Positions 9,260-18,692 of a stretch of DNA of 64,000 nt are shown here, piece by piece. The notes under the pieces are model-generated. The model saw only the letters and a list, made by a program, of their open reading frames with translations. It made no database searches and was not told where the DNA came from. The translations under genes were made by a program, and so were the position numbers. The stretch comes from Multifurca ochricompacta (taxonomy: Eukaryota > Basidiomycota > Agaricomycetes > Russulales > Russulaceae): assembly GCA_022496185.1 (NCBI GenBank), contig WTXG01000190.1, forward strand, positions 1 through 64,000. Direction: 5' to 3'. Each line of letters opens with the position of its first letter. Position 1 is the stretch's first letter.

Positions 9260-10498
9260 CTAGAAACGACTCGTACCATCATCATCCTGTAGCAGCTCCA
9301 GATAATCGTCGGCTACATTACGATCATCCATCGTATAGTTCTCCTTATCCGAGTCTTGTGGGCATTGGTGAGTACGGAGAAACCCATAAGGGCCGCGCTG
9401 ACCGCACGAGCGACAGAGATCATGGACTGGACAGTCCAGTTCTCGATGTCCTGCGTTGTGACAGAGGCATTTGCCGCACCAGCCAGACAGATTGATGATG
9501 GTCGGGGCGATTCCCACACGGCGAAAGATGCAGAACCGGCTCCAGTGGAGGTTGCTGCAACAGTGCCAACACCACTTGCGGTTGAGGGGGCAGTTCCAGC
9601 TGATATGATACTTACTGTCGCACCTCCAGCATGTCTCTCCTCGGGGGTTCTCGTGCATGCGCGGCATCTCAAACCGATTTGGTAGCAGTGTCGGGGCGGC
9701 CCCCAATGATCGCGGGGGAAGGGGTCGCGCATACGTATCGGCGTACCTTTCAGCAATGGTTTGGTATGCATCCCCCGCCTCCAACCTCTTTCGAATCTCT
9801 ACCAGTTCCTGCTCCACTTGAAACATGCTGTTGGTCAGCCGCGCCATCATCTTTGCATGCTCTTTGTACTGCCGGTTGAGTGTCGTGCGCAGTGTCAAGT
9901 TCTTCCACAGTCTCATTACCTCAGCTTTGAGACGCGGAAGGCGCATGTCGTTTAGTACTTCGTCGATCGCGAAGGCGCGAGAGTCCTCGGCAGCCAGGTG
10001 TCCGAGCTGTTCATCGGTCATGGTGTGGTGGAGACGTCCTGTATACCTTTCTTCTAAATAGACTGGGGCCCCATAGACAGGGCCGTTCTTCTTCATACAC
10101 CCAGCTACGTCCATTCCTCTGTTGGTGTAGAATATGTACTTCGCAATGGCAACCATCCTGTCAGCCATGGTAATTTCGAGCGGGAAATACATTGAGGAGT
10201 TCGGATTGTTAGTGAAGAAGGGGAATTCGGGTACTTCGTCATCTAGCTCCATGCCTAGTAGGTCATTTGGGTGTGGCTCCTCACTATGTTCAAAGTCGTC
10301 GTTTGGGTTAGGGGATTGGTTCTTGACCCGGGCCTCAGCAGCCTCGTAGTCAATGGGCGAGGAGGGACGTGTGGAAGGATGAGCGGATGGGAAATTCTCG
10401 ACAACTACGGTGGTGGCCGTGAAGGCATCAACAGCAGCGTTGGCAGCGACAAAAGACATGATTGATTGAATGGTGGTAGGACGTTGCTGTGAGAGCAT
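9260..10498 (-). CDS. Third ORF of gypsy A: zinc-knuckle protein (ORF3)
   Basis: This 412-residue frame starts 38 bases after the pol stop, in another frame. An in-frame ATG 39 bases further in (MSFVAANAA) is an alternative start. It has an acidic, proline-rich N-terminal third, a conserved middle (MDVAGCMKK, VYGAPVYLEERYTGRLHH), a probable coiled coil at about 185-245, then a cysteine-rich C-terminus. The latter has two canonical CX2CX4HX4C knuckles (CWRCDSKYHISWNC and CWHCCSNLHWSRFC), a CX2CX6HX4C variant and a fourth Cys/His cluster (CRSCG...THQC). It ends DDDGTSRF. I know no named family for it. The knuckles suggest nucleic-acid binding like a nucleocapsid, but that is inference. No signal peptide or membrane segment is visible, so it is not an obvious envelope gene. 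It is open from end to end although gag and pol of the same copy are broken. Confidence 0.75.
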   Translation of the reverse strand: MLSQQRPTTIQSIMSFVAANAAVDAFTATTVVVENFPSAHPSTRPSSPIDYEAAEARVKNQSPNPNDDFEHSEEPHPNDLLGMELDDEVPEFPFFTNNPNSSMYFPLEITMADRMVAIAKYIFYTNRGMDVAGCMKKNGPVYGAPVYLEERYTGRLHHTMTDEQLGHLAAEDSRAFAIDEVLNDMRLPRLKAEVMRLWKNLTLRTTLNRQYKEHAKMMARLTNSMFQVEQELVEIRKRLEAGDAYQTIAERYADTYARPLPPRSLGAAPTLLPNRFEMPRMHENPRGETCWRCDSKYHISWNCPLNRKWCWHCCSNLHWSRFCIFRRVGIAPTIINLSGWCGKCLCHNAGHRELDCPVHDLCRSCGQRGPYGFLRTHQCPQDSDKENYTMDDRNVADDYLELLQDDDGTSRF

Positions 10499-10536
10499 GT
10501 ACTGGGGAATTTGTCTGGGGTCTGGGGCTGCTCCTT

Positions 10537-13500
10537 TTAACTGCCTTTGGGCACTTCTGGGTGTCGGATGTGGAACTCCGAGATAAGGACCGGGGCGAAG
10601 ATATTCCCGGCTGGTTCCCACGAGTTGTCGGAGTCAGGGAACCCTTTCCACTTGATAAGGTATTGCAGTTTGCGCCCACAGCCTTTGTACCTGGAGTCTA
10701 GAACCTGCTCCACTTCCCATTCCGCTTCGCCATCGATTAATTCAGGGGGGGTCTTGGGAAGTTTTCCCCGTGCAGGGACGTTTCTTTGTAAGGTGTCAGA
10801 AGTCGAGCATGGAAGACCGGATGGATCCTCCATGTGGATGGGAGTTCGAGTTCATATGATACATCTGACAGCTTCCTTGTTATCTTGAAAGGTCCGTGAC
10901 ATCGGGGCGCTAGTTTGGCTGTGGGATGTGACGTGCGAATGTGCTTCCCTTCTAACCAGACAAGTTCATTGGTCTGATAAGGTGTGAACTTTGATGGCCG
11001 TTCTGAGAGGGTCTTTTGTGCTTTCAACAGATTTTCATTGGCCGATTTCCTGATCTCTTCCCATTGGCTGATACGCTGTGCAGCTGAGGGGACATTCGTG
11101 GGTTTCGCGGCCCAGGTGGTGCGCGCGTCCATCCCATGATAAGTGAGAATGGGGAAGCCTTAGTGGTACCATTGGGCCAGGAGTTGTGCGCAAATTCCGC
11201 AGTTGCCAGCCAGTCGGCCCAATCGTCCTGTCATCCATTGCACCAGAATCGCAGATACTGTTCCAGCCACTGGTTCGTCCTTTCTGACTGTCCATCAGTC
11301 TGTGGATGGTAGGCGGTCGAGATGTTTTGGGTGACATCTAAGACTTTACAGAGAGCTTTGGCGAATGTAGAGGTAAAACGGGGGTCTCGGTCGGAGATAA
11401 TCTTTTCAGGGATGCCATAATGCCTGTAAACGTGATCCAGGTAGAGCTTGGCTACTCCTTCTGCTGTAATGGACTCGTTGCATGGTATAAACAATGCTGC
11501 CTTGGAACAGTCGTGGTCTGTGATGGTCAAGATGGAATCAAAGCCCCGAGAAATGGGAAGTTTGACGATGAAGTCCATTGCAATGGTCTGGAACGGGAGC
11601 GAGGCCATAGGAGTAATTGGGAATAATGCTGGTGGATGTGGGTGCGTATTTACTTTATTGGCTTGACAGTCTGCGCATCCTTTCACATAGGTTTCCACTC
11701 CTTTTTCATGTTTGGCCACCAGTAGTCTCGTTTGGCCAGGGGTATGTATTAGCAATACCGGGTGTCCTGCAGAGGGAAGGTCGTGGTGAAAATGGATCAC
11801 CCCCCTCTTAATGTTGTCGCCACCGGTGACAACGAGCCGATCCCGTCCTTCCACCAAAGGCCGTCAACCTCTTTCAGGTTATGTGCGTCTGCCCACGTTC
11901 GACATAGTTGCTGATTCATATTTTGCGAGACTTGGGCCCATAGATCCATGTCATGAAGACTGACGATGGCTGTCTTTGCAAAGACCTCTTCGGGGAGTAC
12001 AGTGATATCATTGTTGTCCTCCTCCCCGCTGCTCAAGTCGGGTCGTCGTGACAGGGCATCTGCGCGTGCATTGCGACTTCCTGCAATGTGTTTCAATACA
12101 AAGTTATATTCCTCTAGCTCGAGGACTTCACGCACAACTCGTCGGCTGATTTTGTGGGGTTCTTTCCAATAGAGTAGATTGGAATGGTCGGTGTGAATGA
12201 TAGTCTTGTGAGGGGTCCCGCTAAGTATGGCCGCCAGTGTCGTAGTGCTTTTACAATGGCAGCAGTTCTCTATCCCAGATGTCATAATTTCGTTCGGCTG
12301 GTGAGAATGTCTCTGAGTAGAAGGCGACTGGGTGAAGTAATCCCGTCGCGTCTCTTTGGTTTAATACCGCACCATTGGCAAAATGTGACGCATCAACTTC
12401 TAACTCGAAGGGCTTTTCTAGGTTTGGCTGTAGAAGGACTGGTTCCGAGCCAACAATATCTCGAATACGTTCAAGGCTTGTTGTTGTTCACTTGTCCAGT
12501 GCCAGGGTACATTTTTCTTCAACAGCCCATTTAGTGGTTGGGCGATCCCTGAGAACCCTCGTACGAATCGTCGATAAAAGTTACAAAATCCAATGAAGGA
12601 TCGCACGTCCTTGACACATGTGGGTATGGGCCATTCCCGGATTCCTTGTACCTTCACCAGATCCATCCGCACACGTCCTCCTTCTAGAATAACTCCCAAG
12701 TACTCGACGCTTCGTTGTTCGAATGAACATTTGGCCGGTTTAAGATATAGGTCGTGTTCGTGCAGGATATCTAACACTTGGTGCACCGCTCTCGGTGGTG
12801 GGTAAGGTCGTCTGGTGGCTACAAGGATGTCATCCATATATACTACCACCTCTCCAGTGAGAATGAGGTCGCGGAAAATATGATTCATCATTGCTTGAAA
12901 GGTGGCCGGCGAGTTGGTGAGACCGAAGAACATGACGTTTGGTTCAAAGAGTCCTTGGTTAGTTTTGAAAGCTGCTTTGCACTGATCTCCTTCTTTGATC
13001 CTGATGTTATTGTACCCCCAGCGGACATCCATTTTGGAGAACAGGGATTTGTCTCGCATGGTGTCAATGAGTTCTGAGATAAGTGGTAGGGGGTAGGCAT
13101 TCTTTACAGTGTAAGCATTTATTCGTCGGTAATCTTGGACAGGTCAAAGTTTGCCATCTTTCTTCTTGATAAAGAAGAATGGTGATGCGTACGGCGACTT
13201 CGATGGACGAATATATCCCTTTGCCAAGTGCTCTTCAAGGAATGCCGTAAGTGCCGTTTGTTCTGTCTGAGACAATGGGTAGATTTTACAATCGATTGCT
13301 GATGGGGTGTCGGGTGTGAATTCTATGGCATGATCCCATGGTCGCGCAGGTGGGAAGCGTTGCGATTCTTCCTCTGAAAATACCTTCCAGTGTCGTGGTA
13401 TGCTTCGGCACTACCTCCTCAAAGGTCTTTTCTGAGTGTCCCTCCACTGCCTTCTGGGCAAGCTCGGACGCTTTGGTAACAAAGCAATATCCCGCATCCT

Positions 13501-13994
13501 CGTCCTCTGCTCTTCGTACTGCCAAATGTCGAGCCATGTAGTCATACCCCATGATGTGATCAGGACAGGGTAGGACTCCTTATCCATGGTTGCGTCACTC
13601 CAGTTGATTTTTGGTTCAAATGCTGCAAGCCAGGGATATCCTAGGATCAGATCTTCGTCTCCTAAGTTGGTAACTAGGAAGTGAATGACTTTGGTTTGTT
13701 CTCCCACTTGGACGTTAAGATCAATGTAATGCGTAATCTTTCCTGCCTGATTAGCCGTTCCATCGATATTCCAAATATTTTTTTCTTGGGGGAGTGCCAG
13801 CATCCCCAATCCCATGGTCCTTGCCATTCATGGGCTAATAAAGTTGTCAGTGGCTCCTGAATCTATCAGGATGTCACGATCGGCCGTCTTCTGTGTTGTC
13901 TCGAAATGTACTGGTATTTTCAGTGATTTGAAGCGACTAGTGTACACAGAGGTTACATGTAATGCTCGCGCCCAGGCCGATGGGGTAGAGCTGG
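10537..13994 (-). pseudogene. Gypsy A pol (PR-RT-RH-IN-chromodomain), broken
   Basis: Read from high to low coordinates: protease with DSGATDNF near 13870, reverse transcriptase with VVYMDDILVAT near 12840, RNase H, integrase with HHCC finger and the stretch HPQTDGQSERTNQ near 11290, and a chromodomain (EWEVEQVLDS...[16 protein letters not shown]) at about 10555-10730. The frame is broken by stops (for example after the protease, and in the DGKL-PVQDY motif near 13145, both at CGA-type codons) and by frameshifts near 12280, 11850, 11230 and 10830. Gypsy D shows the intact arrangement. The chromodomain is thought to guide integration to particular chromatin in chromoviruses. Confidence 0.88.
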
Positions 13995-15500
13995 TCAAAA
14001 ATCCTTCTTTGCGAACGCTTTTTCTACTAAGATCGCTTGTACTTCCTCGCTCTCCTTCATCATGTTAGACCAAATTTCTTGTGCCTTTTCCTCTTTCGTC
14101 GGCGTTTTCTTATCAACAGTCGGTGGGTTATTGCGGACAGGTGTGACCATAGCTTCAGCCACACGCGCCCCCTTCTTGGGGCACTCCCGAGACATGTGCC
14201 CTTGCGCTTTGCAATGGAAGCATCTTCCTTCCTTCATCAACGTTTGTCTTTCGTCTTCAGTGAGTGTGGCCCGGGCCCTGGTCCTATCTGCTGAGGTATC
14301 CATGGCATTTGGGTCTCTTTGGGAGGCGTGTGTGGGTTTAACCCCGAAGGCCACCTTCCACTGATCGTGGGTCTTTCCCTTCTTGGTATCGACTCCGAAA
14401 CGTGTCTGGAAGTCGAGATAGTCTTGCTGCTGTCGTCAGGCAGCATCAACCCATGTATCCCAGTCGCTAGGGTGGTGGAACTGGATGATGTTTTTGACTA
14501 ACGGGTTTGGAAGTCCTTGGGAGAAGAGGTCTAGTGTTGCCTCTTCGTCTGTGTCATACCCGGCCCAATTGACCAAGCTTCTGAATTTTGCCACATAGGC
14601 GTCCAAATCCCCTTTGTCCATTTTCAGGGACTTCAGTTCGCAGGCAGCCTTCTGCTTGGCTTGCCCATCCGTAAATGCATCTTTAAATCGCTGAGCGATG
14701 GTCTCCCAAAGACCCTCACTAGTGGTACGGTGTCCACTCTCAACCTGTTCGTTCAACCATTCCAGTTGTTCCATCGTCCAGTCGTCCACTGCATCCCCCC
14801 GGATTAGTGATAAGAATAAGTTGGCTCGTTGGAAGGGATTGATTATTTGGGGGACATCGTGGTTGAAGTTCTTGAATGTCATGAACTCCAACATGAACTT
14901 CTTACTTTGTGACCGATCCCCAGTGAACGTTTGGGGCAGTACACCTGATAGTCGTCCCGAGGGTGGGGGAATGTTTGGTGGCATCATGACTGGTGGGGGT
15001 GGCGGAGGAGGGGCTGGGTCTGGGAGCTGGGCGGTGATAGTGGACATTTTCTGTGGTGTGGTGGTACTGGTGGACTGTAGGGATATCTGAGGAGTTGTCA
15101 AAGCAGGGGCTCTGATCGTGACAACTGCTGGTGCAACTGGGGTAGTTGACGCTAATACCAGTGCTTCTTCACTATGTTCTTCTATGTACTCTTCTGGTTC
15201 AGAGTCCGTGACAATGGCCGGGGGATTTTCTCTCCACGGTCCTAATCCAAATTCTGGTGGGGCGGGCCCTGTAGTGACCCAAGAGTGTTGGCTATCTGAG
15301 TATCGGATACGATACCAAACTCTCTTCTCGTCGTCGTATTCTACTGGTTGGTATCTTCCGTCGTGATAGACGTAGTATCCAAACTCGGACTCAAAATCTT
15401 TCCAGGTGGCAGAGCCAAGTACTTGCTGTGAAAGATTATGCTTGTCTCTGCGTTTGATGAGTTCTTCTCGGAAGAGGGTCTGACTGCGGCTGGAAGCCAC
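13995..15500 (-). pseudogene. Gypsy A gag, interrupted
   Basis: The first open part (15500 to 14436) begins with GTG rather than ATG and reads VASSRSQTLFREE. It continues with the block FGYYVYHDGRYQPVEY, a proline-rich linker and the capsid-like region FMLEFMTFKNFN to LDAYVAKFRSL. A TGA at 14436-14438 ends it. The remainder (14354 to 13995, shifted) holds the zinc knuckle CFHCKAQGHMSREC and the end KAFAKKDF. Gag would form the virus-like particle and bind RNA. No ATG occurs in frame before about residue 150, as in the other copies. Confidence 0.85.
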
Positions 15501-15519
15501 TGTGAGAGACTCAACTTGA

Positions 15520-16109
15520 TGTTACACCCGGTGCGGGATGTTCCACACGACTTGTGTGACAGCGTTTACGGGTTCAGGTAAGAAACCAATAAGGTTCCTT
15601 GGAGTTAAAGTATGACGAGTCAAAGTCCAAGAGGCTGTACTCTTTAGATGATGTTAAGTAGACAAGTGCCAGAAGCACTGAGACAACTGAGCTCAAGATC
15701 AAAGGGGAGTCCAGAAGACAAGCACCGATGTGTTCAATAAGTCAAGTCTGAGGTCTACAGTGTAGCTACAGCGGACTTATATATGTAATCGAATGAGCGT
15801 CTAAAGATAAGATAACACGGAGTCATGTGGGCCCGAATATACGAAAGCGGAGGGCGTAAAGCCTGGCTTCTGATAGGGTATTAAGTAAGTGTCTGGTTGT
15901 AAAGATAATGAGATAAATGATAACAAGATAAGAGTCAAATACAAGCAAGCAATGGGTCAACAAGTCCAAAGCGAATCATGGGGACGGGAGCAGGGCACGT
16001 GAGGGATCCCAGGATGGGGACGTGATCAGGAAGTGTAAGGTAGGCAGTAAAGAGGGGTCGTCATTGGGGAGGGTGAAGAAAACAGGGTTACTTGGCAGAG
16101 ACTGTAACA
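15520..16109 (-). repeat. Gypsy A 5' LTR
   Basis: This is the partner of 8639-9228. The primer motif inside it (15739-15749) reads AAGTCAAGTCT on the plus strand, and the primer site at 15507-15517 reads AGACTCAACTT. Both have lost the CpG found in younger copies. Confidence 0.88.
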
Positions 16110-17263
16110 AAGAGGCCTTCGAACGAATAAAGATGATCATCAGCTCTGAACCTGTTCTTATTCAGCCAAACCTAGAAAAACTGTTTGAACTCAAGGTTGA
16201 TGCCTCTATGTATGCAAATGGAGCTGTCCTTTCCCAACGAGATTATGCTGGAATTCTTCATCCAGTGGCATTTTATTTGGAAACCTTCTCATCAGCAGAA
16301 AGAAACTATGACATCTGGGATAGAGAGCTATTGGTGATCATAAAGGCATTGCGACATTGGTGACTGTATTTGGCCAGGTCCCTGCACAAAACCATCATTT
16401 ATACTGACCACTCTAACCTCCTCTATTGGCAAGAACCCCATAAAATCAGCCAGCGCGTTGCATGAGAAGTTCTAGAGCTTGAAGAGTACAACTTCACACT
16501 CAAACATCTCCCTGGAGCTTGCAATGTGTGGGCGGATGCCTTGTCTAGACCAGCCAATAGCAACAAAGGGGAAGATGACAATGATAATATCATGGTACTA
16601 CCAGATGACGTCTTTGCAAAAACAGCGGTTGTTAGCTTACATGACATGGATCTATGGGCCCAAGTAACACAAAATATGAACCAAGAACTGTGCAAATCTT
16701 GGGCAGAGCCACATAACATTAAAATGAAGAATGGCCTTTGGTGGAAAGATGGTGATCGATTGGTTGTCACCAGTGCTGACAACATTAAGAGGGGGGTGAT
16801 CCATTTTCACCATGACCTTCCCTCTGCAGGACACCCTGGCATTGCAAACACTTACACCCTTGCCAAACAAGACTACTGGTGGCTGAACATGAAAAAGGAT
16901 GTAGAAGCATACATCAAGGGATGTGCAGAATGTCAGGCAAATAAAGTAAACACTCACCCAAAACTGCCAGCACTTTCACCCATTACACCAGTCGCGACAG
17001 CCCCTTTCCAGACCATTGCTATGGATTTTATCATCAAGCTGCCACAGTCACAGGGATATGATTTGATACTCACCATTACAGACCATGATTATTCGAAAGC
17101 CACTCTCTTCATCCCCTGCAATGAGACAATATCAGCAGAGGGAGTTGCCAAACTCTACCTGAACCACATCTATCAACACTATGGACTCCCTCAGAAGATT
17201 ATTTCCGACTGAGACCCACAATTTGCATCCATGTTCGCCCAGGCCCTCTGCAAATGTCTCAAC
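16110..17263 (+). pseudogene. Gypsy fragment F: RNase H and integrase part of pol
   Basis: The plus-strand frame carries the RNase H block FELKVDASMYANGAVL and WDRELL, then TDHSNLLYW, the integrase HHCC finger (FHHDLPSAGHPG...CAECQANK) and the first catalytic aspartate (MDFIIKLP). It breaks off shortly after KIISD. Stops at 16361-16363, 16463-16465 and 17210-17212 sit where relatives have arginine. The sequence differs enough from A-E (for example LPGACNVWADALSRPANSN) to be a separate subfamily. It starts directly at the end of the gypsy A LTR and stops at the copia 1 LTR. Confidence 0.85.
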
Positions 17264-17763
17264 TGTTGAACATAGGAGATGTTCGGTGATGCTTCAGGCA
17301 TCAGGTGATAAGATTAGCTACTCTGTAGATTAGATTAGATACCGGAGTTTCGGACTATTTACATTATCATTATTACTTTCTTTCTCACACTCCGCAGTAG
17401 CTGATTAATACACCATGTAACATGTGATTCCTGTAGTGGCCAATGGCCTTTCTCCCTCTGTTTATTGTTTGGACATTGTCCGGCACTTGTGGACTTATTC
17501 CCAGTGCACAGACCATCCCTTAGAAATGTATATAAGGGTGTCTGTTTCGTCTCTTACACTTCAGAGTTTCTTCTACCTCTGAAGTGTAAGTCGTCCTCTC
17601 TACTATCATCATCACCTTTAGACTAACTCTGTATATAGAACTTGTCATTCTAGGTGTGTAGTATAGTAATAGAGAGTTTCTTCTACCTCTGAAGTAACTT
17701 GTCGTTCTAGCCTAACCCGCTAAACTTTACAGTCAGTATGCTGCGCCTCATGCCTGTTTCACA
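17264..17763 (+). repeat. Copia 1 5' LTR
   Basis: It has ends TG...CA and a TATATAAG box at 17529-17536. A hairpin follows about 22 bases later. Confidence 0.92.
17553..17590 (+). promoter_or_regulatory. Conserved hairpin at the likely 5' end of copia RNA
   Basis: A perfect 14-bp stem CTTACACTTCAGAG with a 10-base loop lies just after the TATA box. It recurs in every copia LTR here (23614, about 30210, about 36267, about 38560, and the relic near 4400). The 3' stem sequence is partly repeated again downstream (CTACCTCTGAAGTAACTTG). Function is unknown. Confidence 0.5.
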
Positions 17764-17775
17764 GGTTATGGGCCC
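17764..17775 (+). other. Copia primer-binding site, initiator tRNA-Met anticodon arm
   Basis: GGTTATGGGCCC directly follows the LTR. Its complement GGGCCCATAACC is the anticodon stem-loop of eukaryotic initiator tRNA-Met (CAU anticodon). Drosophila copia is known to prime from this internal tRNA region. The same site follows the LTR of copia 2 at 30418. Confidence 0.8.
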
Positions 17776-18692
17776 TGGCCACGCTTTACTGATCTGTCCC
17801 CTCCTTTTTTGATCAGTCCAACACTTTCTTCAAGCTCACTGCTTCAAGACCTTTTTTCCCAATCACCGTCACAGTGAGCTTCGATTTTATTATTCCTTGC
17901 CCTTAACTGTCCACAAGGTGGTGTGCTTCATGTGCCCACCTTGATCTGTCTGGCTAGTCCCTCAGGGGATTCTTGCAAGAGGTGATGAGGGACCCTAAGC
18001 GGGTGAAACACCTTGAGTTCCTCATGTGCGCTCTAAGTAAATAGTATTCATAGTTATAGCTGGGTTTTCGTCCCATCCATAGTCTTAGTAGGCCCCTTGC
18101 CCAGAAGGCTTGGAGCTATAGGTTCAGTCAATGCTTGGCTTGATCCGTAAGCCAGGTTTAGCGACCTGCAGGTAGAGTTTAGGGTCTAGAACAAGGCATG
18201 GGTAGTCACTCCCATGACGCTTGGGCTCGATACAAGTAGGCTTGAACTACTATAGTAGACACACAGTAGCTAGAGGGTTTTGTCTCTGGGCAGAAGTACC
18301 CGCTGCTTTCATTGGGGGTCCGCCCCAACCAGAGGAAACCTAATAGTCTACTATAGTCATGGCCCCAATCATCTAGGGCTCAATCATGGACTCCACCACC
18401 AGCACTAGAGGAAGGGCTCTATACCCTTTGTCTCTAGTGGAACTTGCGGTTGGCTCCTCCATGACATGACTCCCCATCTATTTACACAATGTCCCCTGAT
18501 GTGGGTTTAGGACTTGTTGTAGATGGCGCTAGACAGCTTACTATACTACTTAGAAGTTGCACACTTGAGGCAGGACTTTCTTAAGTTCTGAAGCATAGCG
18601 CCACAGAATGGACGGGCCCTCTTAAATGAGACCTGGACAACTGGTTCTAATTGCTCCTTGGAACCAGGATCAACCTTTTTTAAATCATCTCA
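17776..18692 (+). other. Long copia 5' leader
   Basis: About 920 bases between primer site and gag have no long frame but are almost the same in copia 2 (30430-31348). A pyrimidine-rich first part, several short ATG-started frames and blocks such as CCCTCAGGGGATTCTTGCAA are conserved. It may hold packaging signals or a spliced intron, neither shown. Confidence 0.55.

Larger units (their letters stand above)
8639..16109 (-). mobile_element. Gypsy element A, full length but decayed
   Basis: Two 590-bp LTRs bound gag, pol and a third ORF, all on the minus strand. The order (gag, protease, reverse transcriptase, RNase H, integrase, chromodomain) is that of Ty3/gypsy chromoviruses. A polypurine tract (plus strand TCACCCCCTCTTCTGG, 9229 on) abuts the 3' LTR. 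The LTRs differ at about 19 of 590 positions, all transitions. The flanks GTCAG and AAGAG do not match, so no target duplication is visible. The right flank is gypsy fragment F, which starts exactly at the LTR end, suggesting rearrangement after insertion. Confidence 0.9.

Noticed and set aside
9260..10498. Third ORF as a retroviral envelope gene
   Set aside because: It is in the env position but shows no signal peptide, hydrophobic segment or furin-like site. It has zinc knuckles and a coiled coil instead.
10489..10888. Plus-strand frames over the gypsy chromodomain and ORF3
   Set aside because: They are shadows of the conserved minus-strand genes and are not conserved between copies as proteins.
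8639..16109. Classical RIP (CpA to TpA) as the cause of decay
   Set aside because: Most differences between the LTRs are at CpG, and CpA changes do not dominate.
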